The translations under genes were made by a program, and so were the position numbers. A stretch of DNA of 36,171 nucleotides from Patescibacteria group bacterium (GTDB lineage Bacteria; Patescibacteriota; Patescibacteriia; SCPX01), in contig SCPX01000050.1 in the NCBI GenBank assembly GCA_004298615.1, positions 1 to 36,171 of the forward strand, in the 5' to 3' direction. The notes beneath the pieces are model-generated. The model had not been told where the DNA came from. It saw nothing but the letters and a program-made list of their open reading frames with translations, and did not search any database. This document shows positions 23,163-31,241 of the stretch, one piece after another; positions within the stretch are counted from its first letter, which is position 1; each line of letters begins with the position of its first letter.

Positions 23163-23191
23163 ACCAGCCGTTGATGCGATCGCGGGCTGGT
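23163..23191 (-). terminator. Terminator of the GH17-like gene (copy 2 of 2)
   Basis: Identical 29-nt hairpin to 22306-22334, followed on the minus strand by TTTTTT, 22 nt after the stop codon. Confidence 0.8.
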
Positions 23192-23213
23192 ATAAAGAGC
23201 AAATACTGTTCGA

Positions 23214-26021
23214 TCACGGTATTATAACTGGACATGAAGTGCCCCGGACAATACTCACTTTTGCTACCGCATTTTCATCTAATGTCGCCGGTAAAGCGGA
23301 TTGGCCACTCATTAACGGGGGAGTATATCCCTCAGGAACAAGAAATGCAGTAATTGTATTCGCTTGTTGGTCATAACCGCCAGTGGTGATATCTGTTACG
23401 AATGTTCCGTCATACCCGATGCTCGTAAGTGGTTTTGTCCAATAAGGTTTTGTCCACCATCCTGACCCGACTCTTATATAGACTACTACTCGGTACTCGA
23501 ATGGATTTATGTGCAACACCTGGCCAACTAGATTTTTATAAGTGTTGTAGCACGGAACGAAAGTATACGCTATGGACGGTATTCCAGGACCACCGATGAT
23601 TTCTTCAGAGTCCCAGTTATTCTCCATTATTGCTCCGGCGAATACTTCATGCATGCCTGGTTTCAGCACCCCGTCTTCTTCCCACAGCCCCCAGCAGGCG
23701 CCTTGCGGACCTTCTGGTGCGGCTTTCCACAATTCGTCAAACGCTTCAAAATAAAATACCATTGGATTATCCGTGTTTGCGATCGACCATGATACTATGT
23801 TTTTGAAATGGAAAGCAGAATTTTCCGGAGAAGGAATCGCCGTGCCGATAGTATTCCCGCAACTCGGCCAACCGGTTTCTGAAACAACCACTTGTTTGCC
23901 ACTGGCCAATTTGACCGTATGCCGATAATAGGCATGAAGCGCTTTAGCAGCCACATTCAGATTGATGCCTTCCCAGTAGGGATAGAAATTGGCAAAAACA
24001 ATATCAACAGCCTCCATAACAACAGGATGATCCCAAAGCACACTATGGATATCTGCAGTTGTTACTGGAATTTCTGCAGGGATTGCAGATTTTACCCGGC
24101 TAATGTAGCTGAGAAGTTGTGCCTCGGTCAGATCGTTTCGTAAGAGAACTTCGCTTCCCACAACAACAATCTCTGGCTTACAGGTATTTGCAATATTTAT
24201 AATGTTGGTAATTTCCCCTTCATTGGCAGTAAGATTTTTTCCCAGCCACGCGCTTGCCACAACTTTGAATCCCATTTCATGCGCGATCTGGCATCCTTTA
24301 TCCAGCCCATCAGCGGTTCCGAAAAATCTTACCCAATTAGTATATAGCTTGACGATTGCAAGCCGATCTCGCATTTGCTGCTCACTAATCAAAGAGCGGC
24401 GATTCGGGTCCTGGCCATTAAGGTATGGGCTGAAGTTTAGAGGGACTTGAGTCTTGACATCGGGCATATAGTTGGCCGTTACTGTTGTGTCTCCGGTAAT
24501 AGTGACCATGCATGGACCAGTTCCGCTGCACGCATCCGACCACCCGTCAAATATAAAGTAAGGATTAACGCTCGTTGACTCAAGATTCACTTCAGTTCCA
24601 TAATTATAAGCCTCTGAACAATCAGGCCAACAGCTGATACCGCTCGGCATTGATGCGATAACTCCCGCGCCCGGCCGCGTGTTCAGAGTAAGGGTGAATG
24701 ACTGCAGCGTAAATGTCGCCGTTACAGTTTTGGCTGTCGCCATCGTCACTTTGCAGGTTATGGCCGTACCCGTGCAGCCTCCGCTCCAATTTGTGAAGTT
24801 TGAGCCGGTGGCAGGAGTAGCGGTAAGCGTAATGGCTGTATTGTAGTCATATTCTTCCGTGCAATCCGAACCGCAGTCTATGCCTGTTGGCAGGGATGAT
24901 ACCAAACCAGATCCATTCCCGGCTTTTACAACTGTAAGAGCATATTTGTTGAGCGTGAAGGTTGCGTTTATGCTTAGCACTTCTATCATAGTGACAGCGC
25001 ATTGACCTGTTCCGGTGCATGGACCTGACCAACCAGTAAAAGATGATCCGGTTGAAGCCGTTGCTGTGAGAGTTATTTTACTATTATAGTCGAAATCCGC
25101 GGAACATGTCGCTCCGCAATTAATGCCGCCCGGGACAGAAATAATCGCGCCGACTCCGGTACCGCTTTTACTCACGGTGAGTTTGAGTTTTTCAAGGGCA
25201 AATGTTGCCGTGACATTTTTAATTGCATTAACACTCACCGTACATGTTAACCCGCTTCCTGCGCATGCTCCGCTCCAGCCGGTAAGTACTGAAAAAGCAT
25301 TAGGAGCGGCGGTAAGCGTAACGGATGTGTTAAATAAATATCCCTCTGAACAATCTGTTCCGCAATTGATACCCGGTAAATCAGAGGAAATGACTCCTGA
25401 CCCATTACCCGTTTTTACAATCGATAAGACATATGATTGCAGACCAAATGTCGCAGCGATGTTTTTTTCATCATACATGGAAAACGAGCATGATGTCTTA
25501 ATTCCGGAACATAATTCCGTCCAACCATCGAAGTATGATCCTGTGGTGGGAACAGCATCGAGCGTTACATATTCCCCGTAATTTATATCGGCGGTACAAG
25601 ACGAACCGTTGCAACCGAGATAACCCGATGATGAATGCAAAGCGAAGGAACCGCTTCCAGAACCGTTTTTTGTGATCGTAAGTTTTCTAGTTTGCAGCTC
25701 AAAATTCGCTGTCACTTTTTGCGCTTCATTCATTTTTACGGAACATGTCGGAGTTGCTCCACTACAAGCGCCAGACCAACTGGTGAAATCCGACCCGCTA
25801 TAAGGGTCTGCCGTGAGAATTACCGTAATATCTTCTTCGTAGTCATAATTACAGACATTTCCACACGAGATTCCCGTAGGTTTTGCAGTAATGTTGCCAA
25901 TCCCATTCCCTGTTTTAGAAACGGTCAGTGTAAAATGTTTTTTATCTGGCTGTCTGCACGAAACAAGAGAACACAGCACAACTAAAGTCATTATTATGAT
26001 ATTGCAAGTTGTTCTAAACAT
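23214..26021 (-). CDS. Lipoprotein with six InlB-type repeats and a GH17-like glucanase domain
   Basis: 935 residues from ATG 26021, preceded by AACAAAGGAGG; the track's start lies 13 codons upstream. LVSC around Cys22 is a lipobox. Residues about 29-520 are six tandem units of about 82 residues (LTVSKTGNGIG...GISCG.C...Y...I.LTA....S.F..WSGAC.G....C.V.M......TA.F), each with about four Cys, of the divergent InlB B-repeat type. A GH17-like domain follows (SPYLNGQDPN, VVGSEVLLR with the acid/base Glu, VVVSETGWPS with the nucleophile Glu, YFEAFDELWK), expected to cut beta-1,3-glucan. The C-terminal 100 residues (YRVVVYIRVGSGWWTKPYW) may bind carbohydrate. The layout suggests a surface enzyme held away from the cell on a disulfide-stabilised stalk. 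Origin by transfer is plausible. Confidence 0.88.
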   Translation of the reverse strand: MFRTTCNIIIMTLVVLCSLVSCRQPDKKHFTLTVSKTGNGIGNITAKPTGISCGNVCNYDYEEDITVILTADPYSGSDFTSWSGACSGATPTCSVKMNEAQKVTANFELQTRKLTITKNGSGSGSFALHSSSGYLGCNGSSCTADINYGEYVTLDAVPTTGSYFDGWTELCSGIKTSCSFSMYDEKNIAATFGLQSYVLSIVKTGNGSGVISSDLPGINCGTDCSEGYLFNTSVTLTAAPNAFSVLTGWSGACAGSGLTCTVSVNAIKNVTATFALEKLKLTVSKSGTGVGAIISVPGGINCGATCSADFDYNSKITLTATASTGSSFTGWSGPCTGTGQCAVTMIEVLSINATFTLNKYALTVVKAGNGSGLVSSLPTGIDCGSDCTEEYDYNTAITLTATPATGSNFTNWSGGCTGTAITCKVTMATAKTVTATFTLQSFTLTLNTRPGAGVIASMPSGISCWPDCSEAYNYGTEVNLESTSVNPYFIFDGWSDACSGTGPCMVTITGDTTVTANYMPDVKTQVPLNFSPYLNGQDPNRRSLISEQQMRDRLAIVKLYTNWVRFFGTADGLDKGCQIAHEMGFKVVASAWLGKNLTANEGEITNIINIANTCKPEIVVVGSEVLLRNDLTEAQLLSYISRVKSAIPAEIPVTTADIHSVLWDHPVVMEAVDIVFANFYPYWEGINLNVAAKALHAYYRHTVKLASGKQVVVSETGWPSCGNTIGTAIPSPENSAFHFKNIVSWSIANTDNPMVFYFEAFDELWKAAPEGPQGACWGLWEEDGVLKPGMHEVFAGAIMENNWDSEEIIGGPGIPSIAYTFVPCYNTYKNLVGQVLHINPFEYRVVVYIRVGSGWWTKPYWTKPLTSIGYDGTFVTDITTGGYDQQANTITAFLVPEGYTPPLMSGQSALPATLDENAVAKVSIVRGTSCPVIIP

Positions 26022-26190
26022 GGCCCACCTCCTTTGTTGATTTGCATAGTTTTCTTTCACTACTTCATTGCCTTACCTACATATCCATAAGCCACCTCCT
26101 TTGTTGAAAATGTTGTTAAATTGTAAAGAACTTTGATTTTTCATTTTAGTATAAGCAAGACAAAAAGTCAACCATAATGATGGTCAATAA
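26022..26190 (-). promoter_or_regulatory. Leader copy B: promoter, extra SD, mini-ORF, SD
   Basis: On the minus strand: TTGACT (26166-26171) - 17 nt - TAAAAT (26143-26148), a CAAAGGAGG element (26095-26103), a mini-ORF ATG GAT ATG TAG (26077-26088) and the gene's own AAAGGAGG (about 26029-26036). Homologous to leader copy A. Confidence 0.7.
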
Positions 26191-26222
26191 AAAAAGACCC
26201 TCTGCGGCTATTGCAGAGGGTC
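26188..26222 (-). terminator. Terminator of the ABA-sandwich gene
   Basis: Perfect 10-bp stem GACCCTCTGC / GCAGAGGGTC with a 7-nt loop, followed by TTTTTTT on the minus strand. Confidence 0.9.
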
Positions 26223-26248
26223 AATGGTGATGACTTATGCGCGTCATC

Positions 26249-26500
26249 TTATTTCTTTAATGCCTTTAGGGCTAATTTGCAAACTTGCTCGGGAGTCATT
26301 CTTCTATGAAATTCTGAAAAGAATTCATCTTTCGTAATAGAACTGAAATAATTGGTTATCGCCTCAATTCCAGTCTGACTGCCCGAAAAATCCGGGAGAT
26401 GGTTGATTTGAACGCCGAAATTATTAAACCATTTTTCATTTTCAGTGTTATACCACCATCCCATCGCCAAAGCGATTTTTTCATTCAACTCATTATTCAT
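26249..26500 (-). CDS. Small protein resembling the phage ABA-sandwich domain (BC1872 type)
   Basis: 83 residues. The opening NEKIALAMGWWYNTENEKWFNNFGVQINHLPDFSGS resembles the phage-associated ABA-sandwich family: an MGW near the N-terminus, a W after a short gap, and LPDFS before a helix. The end EFHRRMTPEQVCKLALKALKK matches the family's terminal helix (TPEAICRAALKA-type). Proteins of this type occur in phages and prophages with no known function. It has a GAAAGGAGG SD 9 nt before the ATG and a consensus promoter TTGACA - 17 - TAATAT, plus its own terminator, so it is an independent, probably well-expressed unit. Other phage genes are not seen, so it is a possible prophage relic or domesticated gene. 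Confidence 0.65.
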   Translation of the reverse strand: MNNELNEKIALAMGWWYNTENEKWFNNFGVQINHLPDFSGSQTGIEAITNYFSSITKDEFFSEFHRRMTPEQVCKLALKALKK

Positions 26501-26614
26501 GGCTTACCCCCTCCTTTCTATCTCAAGGCAAACTCTCAATCATTTTCAGTTTGCGCGTTAAGATCCCTGATGAAATTCTATGATGAACGCAAAGGACAAA
26601 TTAATATTGAAACC

Positions 26615-26643
26615 ATATTATCATTGGGATTCTTGATTGTCAA
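26615..26643 (-). promoter_or_regulatory. Consensus promoter of the ABA-sandwich gene
   Basis: TTGACA - 17 nt - TAATAT on the minus strand, the best sigma-70-type match in the window. The leader of about 108 nt contains a hairpin GCAAACT / AGTTTGC (26528-26549 region). Confidence 0.75.
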
Positions 26644-26660
26644 TAAGCCCAGGCCAAAAT

Positions 26661-26689
26661 AACGAACCCCGCCTATGGCGGGGTTCGTT
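26661..26689 (-). terminator. Terminator of the amidase gene
   Basis: Perfect 13-bp stem AACGAACCCCGCC / GGCGGGGTTCGTT with a TAT loop. T-rich flanks on both strands; it lies 36 nt after the amidase stop codon. Confidence 0.85.
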
Positions 26690-26724
26690 TAATAATTAGA
26701 GATAAGAGATCAGGGATTGCGCGA

Positions 26725-28893
26725 TTATTTATCCACCCTTGTCATAATTGACACTTCCGAACGCCCGAGCCAGATTTCTTTATCGCCGTCTTTGAGTTTG
26801 AAAATTTGTTTGTAAGTGCCCGGAGTCTGCGGGGGAGTGAGTTTCAGAGTGAAGACCGCGTTTTCACCGCTTTTAATGGTAGCGCCTAATTTAGAGGCAG
26901 TGTATCCGTTTTGGGTTTTTGATTTGAAAGCGCCTGGCGTACCTGTTGGATCATAAATTTCCAAGACAGTATTTTTTGACCAAGTCGCGAATCCGGTGTT
27001 TTTGAAAGTCAATTTCATTGTCGGCCGCCAGACTGTCTTTACGGCCGCGCGCAAAGACGAGGAAACAAATTCGCCCTGGTGAGTTTCATCCACGCGCATT
27101 TCTCTGTCAAAGGCCGAGCCGAAAATTTCCGTATTGTCCGTTGTTTTGAAAAGCGCGAATTCGTGTTTGTACATACCGGCGTATTGGGGCGCTAAAAGCG
27201 GCACTTTGAACGAGGCCAATTCTTGCGGCTTCACTTCAGCCTCGGCAAAAGAAAATTTACCGGCCGGATCATTCCATGGGCCGTCTTTGAACAAACTCGG
27301 TTTTCGTCCGTTATCAAAGATGCGTAAATCCACATCGGCTTTGAGCCAAGAGCGCGATCCGGTATTTCTGATTTTAATTTCTCCGCTGTCGGCTTTGCTC
27401 ACATACATCGCGGCCGGCAGAGTGGAAGACTCAAATTTGGCTTCGTATTCGGTGGTTGGATTTATGGCAAGCCGCCTTATTTCTTCAAGTTGGGGATAGA
27501 AATTATCGCCCGGGCAAGAAGTGCGGTCCACATCGCGGTGGGAAATTATGGTCGGCAGTCCGTGAATCACAGCCAAAGGCTTGGCCGGATCGGTGAAGTC
27601 AAAATCAAACGACAGATTTTTGCCGGTCAAAAGCGCACCCGAATCCCTGATCGCGCTCTCCACAATGCCCGGCTCCATTCCATCCGGACTTTTTACTTTG
27701 ATCGGAACATTCCAATCGGCCGTATCATTTGTATTGATTTGAGCGGTTTGGGATTTTAGATTGATCAATTTGGCGATCGCGGCCTTAACTTTTTCATTGG
27801 CAACTTCCGTATTGAAATTTCCCAAAACGGCGATTCCCACCGTACCGGCGTTCATTTGATAGCCGATTTCCACATCGCCTTTGGAAACGCCGCAAGGAGT
27901 TGCGTCCTGGCCGGCCGTACCGATCCGTTTGCAATAAGGGCCGTTAAAAGTATGGCCGGACTGCACGCCGTCTCCGCCAAATCTCCCTTCATAAATATTG
28001 CCTTGCTGGTCAATGATGTAATTGTAGCCGATATCGCCCCAGCCGCCTTCTATGATAATGGCGTGCCATCGGTAAACATTGCGGATCGCTTCTTTAGGAT
28101 CTATTTTATTATGGCTGTCGCCGGCCGTGTGATGGATTATGAATTTTTTAACCGGATAAATTTCGGGCAGCCATTTCGGATCAGGTGATTTGGCGGCGCA
28201 AGTGTCTTTTGAGGCGTCCCAGCTTGTGCAAAATCTCCAATCCTCATTGGCGCCCCATTCGGCGCGGGGGATAATTTTAACATCTGTACCGGCGGTTTGC
28301 GCCAAAGCCTGGATTATTTTAAATTTACCGGCCAGAGAATTTATTATTTTGGCCGTCAAAGGAATTTTTGTTTCCGGAAAAATATTAATAGTTATTTTTT
28401 GAATGGTTATGTCTTTGGGAGCGTGTTCGTCCGGAGCCGCTTTAACTTGGATGTACCGGGATGAAGCCGGGAAAAAAAGAATTTCGCCGTAGCGCGTCTG
28501 ATTATTTTTGTAAAATAAAATCGTCTCGTACCAATCGCTCCAGATTTTTCCGTCATTGGAAGACCGCAAAAATATCGCGGCGTCTCCATTGTCATTGTCT
28601 TGATCCCAAGAAATGGCCGCCGATGCGAAAGAATCGTCAAAAGCGATGGACGGAGAAATGTAATCAACATTATTTGAAACTTTGATCGCTTCTTCAATGA
28701 CAGCGTATTTCGGAGAAACAGTCGTTTGCGCCGCGCCGCTTAAGATTCGGACAAAGGGAAAAAGGATCATCGCCACCAGGGCGATTATCCCAACAAAAGA
28801 TAATAAAAGAAGAATAATAATAACCACGATTTTTTTTCGTGATTTTTTAAGAGACGCGGTCTCTACTTGTTGATTGGTATTTATATTTTGCAT
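26725..28893 (-). CDS. Membrane-anchored N-acetylmuramoyl-L-alanine amidase (PGRP/Amidase_2) with two Ig-like domains
   Basis: 722 residues from ATG 28893 (MQNINTNQQ); the track's start reads through the promoter. A membrane anchor is at about 20-50 (IVVIIILLLLSFVGIIALVAMILFPF). A jellyroll-like segment precedes the zinc amidase domain at about 205-490. Zinc ligands are seen in FIIHHTAGD (about 252-260) and ISHRDVDRTSCPGD; GDIGYNYIIDQQGNIYEGR is the central family strand. It cleaves the bond between muramic acid and the stem peptide. The C-terminus has two NBR1-type Ig domains (IKIRNTGSRSWL..., LTFKNTGFATWSKNT...), common on Patescibacteria wall enzymes. Promoter TTGAAA - 17 - TATAAT ends 6 nt before the ATG, so the mRNA is leaderless, unlike the neighbouring cassettes. 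Confidence 0.92.
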   Translation of the reverse strand: MQNINTNQQVETASLKKSRKKIVVIIILLLLSFVGIIALVAMILFPFVRILSGAAQTTVSPKYAVIEEAIKVSNNVDYISPSIAFDDSFASAAISWDQDNDNGDAAIFLRSSNDGKIWSDWYETILFYKNNQTRYGEILFFPASSRYIQVKAAPDEHAPKDITIQKITINIFPETKIPLTAKIINSLAGKFKIIQALAQTAGTDVKIIPRAEWGANEDWRFCTSWDASKDTCAAKSPDPKWLPEIYPVKKFIIHHTAGDSHNKIDPKEAIRNVYRWHAIIIEGGWGDIGYNYIIDQQGNIYEGRFGGDGVQSGHTFNGPYCKRIGTAGQDATPCGVSKGDVEIGYQMNAGTVGIAVLGNFNTEVANEKVKAAIAKLINLKSQTAQINTNDTADWNVPIKVKSPDGMEPGIVESAIRDSGALLTGKNLSFDFDFTDPAKPLAVIHGLPTIISHRDVDRTSCPGDNFYPQLEEIRRLAINPTTEYEAKFESSTLPAAMYVSKADSGEIKIRNTGSRSWLKADVDLRIFDNGRKPSLFKDGPWNDPAGKFSFAEAEVKPQELASFKVPLLAPQYAGMYKHEFALFKTTDNTEIFGSAFDREMRVDETHQGEFVSSSLRAAVKTVWRPTMKLTFKNTGFATWSKNTVLEIYDPTGTPGAFKSKTQNGYTASKLGATIKSGENAVFTLKLTPPQTPGTYKQIFKLKDGDKEIWLGRSEVSIMTRVDK

Positions 28894-28899
28894 ATCTGT

Positions 28900-28928
28900 A
28901 TTATAACAGATTTTTTTGTCTTTTTCAA
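28900..28928 (-). promoter_or_regulatory. Amidase promoter giving a leaderless mRNA
   Basis: TTGAAA - 17 nt - TATAAT with only 6 nt (ACAGAT) to the ATG, so transcription should start at the start codon. Confidence 0.75.
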
Positions 28929-28934
28929 GCGCAA

Positions 28935-28964
28935 GAAAAAAGCCCCACCAGAATTGATGGGGCC
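28935..28964 (-). terminator. Terminator of the coiled-coil membrane protein gene
   Basis: GCCCCATC / GGTGGGGC stem (one G-U pair) with TTTTTT following on the minus strand. It lies immediately upstream of the amidase -35. Confidence 0.8.
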
Positions 28965-28995
28965 AGAGCGGTTTAATCGTGCACTGCATTGTAAA

Positions 28996-29760
28996 CTATG
29001 CTATGAACGGAGAAGGTATTGGCGTATTTACGGAACGAGAATAAGATTTTTTAGCTTTGAATCTTGCGATGAGCGACCAGGCAGAGACAGCGAGGAATCC
29101 AACTCCCAGCGATAAAAGGAACGGTTTGACAGCGTCGAACGCCTCGGGTGCGGGCAATAGGAAGTAAGAAACTATTAGAAAGAGGGATGCGATAAACAAG
29201 GAAATGGTATGGCGCAGGGGAGCGATGCGCGCGTGCTTTTCATTAAGGTAATGATTCACGAACCATTCCCAGGGCTTTAAGCCATCACCCCAGCGTGCTA
29301 TAAGCCTGCGCAGCTCATTGCCCGTTGATTTGCAGATTGATTTCCCAAACATTATGGGGTCATCGTCGTAGTACGCGACTTCAATGGAGTCAAAGATGCC
29401 AGCTTCTCTATACTCCTTTGCGTCCAAATATGCCTCCACAACCTCGGGCGGCATTGAATGAAAGGAGAATTCCTCCGCCGGTTCGCATTTATTAAATACG
29501 CTGTTCAATACTTCCATCTGATCATTAGAAACCCTGGGATAAGGGACGCCCTTTTTTATGAGCAATATCTTCCTGCGCAAATTTTTCGCTTTTTGCTCGT
29601 AAAGCGAAGCCTGCCCTTGAAGTCCTGCAGTCTTGTAATATTCCTGCCATGTTTTAACAGACTCGACTTCCCGTTGTAAATAGTCCAGCTCTTTTTCAAC
29701 ATTTTCTTTAAACTTTTCCGCAATCATCGCTGATTTCCTGTAAATTTCAACTGTTTCCAT
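28996..29760 (-). CDS. Coiled-coil protein with C-terminal membrane hairpin, unknown function
   Basis: 254 residues. The start has GGGGAGG at good spacing. Residues 1-70 are a charged helical, probably coiled-coil, region (EKFKENVEKELDYLQREVESVKTWQEYY, LYEQKAKNLRRKILLIKKG). The middle (about 75-180) is a soluble domain with EAYLDAKEYREAGIFDSIEVAYYDDDP and WGDGLKPWEWFVNHYLN. Two membrane helices lie at about 190-206 (ISLFIASLFLIVSYFLL) and 215-235. There is no signal peptide, so the bulk faces the cytoplasm. No family recognised. It is another self-contained cassette: TTGACT promoter, leader of about 115 nt with an extra GAAAGGAGG, SD and terminator. Confidence 0.75.
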   Translation of the reverse strand: METVEIYRKSAMIAEKFKENVEKELDYLQREVESVKTWQEYYKTAGLQGQASLYEQKAKNLRRKILLIKKGVPYPRVSNDQMEVLNSVFNKCEPAEEFSFHSMPPEVVEAYLDAKEYREAGIFDSIEVAYYDDDPIMFGKSICKSTGNELRRLIARWGDGLKPWEWFVNHYLNEKHARIAPLRHTISLFIASLFLIVSYFLLPAPEAFDAVKPFLLSLGVGFLAVSAWSLIARFKAKKSYSRSVNTPIPSPFIA

Positions 29761-29910
29761 TTTTTATCCTCCCCTTGGTTTATTTTACATCCGGTTTTTG
29801 CTGTGGTATTTTTCCGCGCATTACCTCCTTTCAGTTAAAAGCGTTATTGCCAATACTTATTATTTAAATGAACATATTTATAAACTATATAATTCGGACA
29901 AGAAAGTCAA
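29761..29910 (-). promoter_or_regulatory. Leader with TTGACT promoter and tandem SD elements
   Basis: On the minus strand: TTGACT (29905-29910), then either TATAGT at 15 nt or TAGTTT at 17 nt as the -10. GAAAGGAGG (29824-29832) is followed within 2 nt by an ATG that opens a 13-codon mini-ORF (29780-29821, MRGKIPQQKPDVK); that spacing is too tight for normal initiation. The gene's own SD GGGGAGG follows about 55 nt later. Confidence 0.55.
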
Positions 29911-29926
29911 TAGAGCGCGGCTACGA

Positions 29927-31231
29927 TTATTGATTATTTTCCAGAGCGATATGTCGGGTATGAATAATCATCAAAGCGATTATGAGCCAGAAAATTATTG
30001 ACAAATCATTTTTGAAATAAGGCGTGTCCACGAGACCGTGGATTAAAATGGCCGAAAGAGAGGATAGAAGCGCGTATCTTGTATCTTGTAACTTGTATCT
30101 TGCGACACCTATGATTTGAAAAAAGCGGACGATAAGATATATAAAAACAAGAAAGCCGAGAAGACCGGTTTGGGTGAGAAGCGCGAGATAAAGATTGTGA
30201 GGTTGGGCGACCAGCCATTCCAGAGGCGGAAAAGCGACACGAGGGATGTTTTCGCGGTAGGCGGATTCAAAGTTATTTAAGCCCACGCCCAAAATTGGAT
30301 GTTCTTTGAAAATCAAGTACGAAGTTTGCCAAATCTCCAATCGCGCGTGACTGGATGAGCGTTCCTGAAATTCAAAAAGATCTTGGAATTTTTTCGTGGG
30401 AGCGGCGATGATTATAAACGCGATTAGAGTTATTAAAGCGCCAATAATCATTTTTCTTTTTTGATCGCGATTCAGAGTTAAAAATCCGTAAATCACCAAT
30501 CCGCCCAAAACCGCCAAATATCCGCCGTAAGAAAAAGTAAAGATAAGGGCGATAATATTTATCGCGGAAGCAGTGCCTAATAAATATTTCCAAATCCGCG
30601 GAATTTGCGAGGAAAAAATTAATCCGATCAAAAGCACGATAATCGGTCCGACCAGCATCGCGTGATAATTTGCCGGATCAAATACCGAATCCAGCCGCTC
30701 GTCGCCAAGCTGATGCGGAGAAAAAAAGTACTCAAATAGACCGTAAGCGGATAAAACCGCGCTTGATAATCCTAAACTTGCGACAATTTTCCAAATATTT
30801 TTTTGATCAAAAAATTGTATGATTAAAATTAAAACAAGCAGCGGATCAAAGACCCAAGCCTTCCAACCGCCCAGGGCAGTTTGGATATTTTCGGAAAAAA
30901 GAGCGGAGATTAAAGTAATAATTAACCAAGCAGCAATAGGCCAAAGGAGACTTGTTTTTGAATTTTTAATTTTTAATTTCCAATTTTTTAATAAATCCAA
31001 ATTTACAAAATTTAAACCATTTGAAAATAAAATAGATAAAAATGACCCGATGTAAGTTGTATAAATACTCAATTCCAAAACAGTTGTCGGTATTCCGAAA
31101 AGTGAAAGTTTTAATAAATAAGTCGGCAAAATCGCCAAGCACGCCAAAATCGCCCATTGCGGACGCAATAAAGCCAGACAGAAGAGGGGGGAGAGGAAGA
31201 GGTAGATCAACATCGGATCAGGCAAGGTCAT
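29927..31231 (-). CDS. O-antigen-ligase-like (Wzy_C) polytopic membrane protein
   Basis: 434 residues with about ten to twelve membrane helices. The large loop before the C-terminal helices holds the family signature: HARLEIWQTSYLIFKEHPILGVGLNNFESAYRENIP...HNLYLALLTQTGLLGFLVF, the Wzy_C region of O-antigen ligases and polymerases. These enzymes join or polymerise lipid-linked glycans on the outer face of the membrane. Two period-7 repeats lie inside the gene: one encodes WKLKIKNSK near the N-terminal third and one ARYKLQDTRY in a C-terminal loop; both fall between helices. It is the last gene of the flippase - ligase - ligase group. ATG 31231, no SD. Confidence 0.88.
   Translation of the reverse strand: MTLPDPMLIYLFLSPLFCLALLRPQWAILACLAILPTYLLKLSLFGIPTTVLELSIYTTYIGSFLSILFSNGLNFVNLDLLKNWKLKIKNSKTSLLWPIAAWLIITLISALFSENIQTALGGWKAWVFDPLLVLILIIQFFDQKNIWKIVASLGLSSAVLSAYGLFEYFFSPHQLGDERLDSVFDPANYHAMLVGPIIVLLIGLIFSSQIPRIWKYLLGTASAINIIALIFTFSYGGYLAVLGGLVIYGFLTLNRDQKRKMIIGALITLIAFIIIAAPTKKFQDLFEFQERSSSHARLEIWQTSYLIFKEHPILGVGLNNFESAYRENIPRVAFPPLEWLVAQPHNLYLALLTQTGLLGFLVFIYLIVRFFQIIGVARYKLQDTRYALLSSLSAILIHGLVDTPYFKNDLSIIFWLIIALMIIHTRHIALENNQ
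30074..30101. repeat. Tandem heptamer (GTATCTT)4 inside the ligase gene
   Basis: Four consecutive 7-nt units GTATCTT GTATCTT GTAACTT GTATCTT. The same unit is found six-fold in tsaD (34501-34542). On the coding strand it encodes the RYKLQDTRY stretch. Confidence 0.85.
30958..30992. repeat. Period-7 A/T-rich repeat inside the ligase gene
   Basis: Five units TTGAATT TTTAATT TTTAATT TCCAATT TTTTAAT. It encodes the Lys/Asn-rich loop KLKIKNSK between membrane helices. Confidence 0.7.
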
Positions 31232-31241
31232 AATGACTTAG

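Noticed and set aside
25123-25581. 152-residue plus-strand ORF
   Set aside because: Antisense to the InlB-type repeats; it is long only because the repeats lack stops in this frame.
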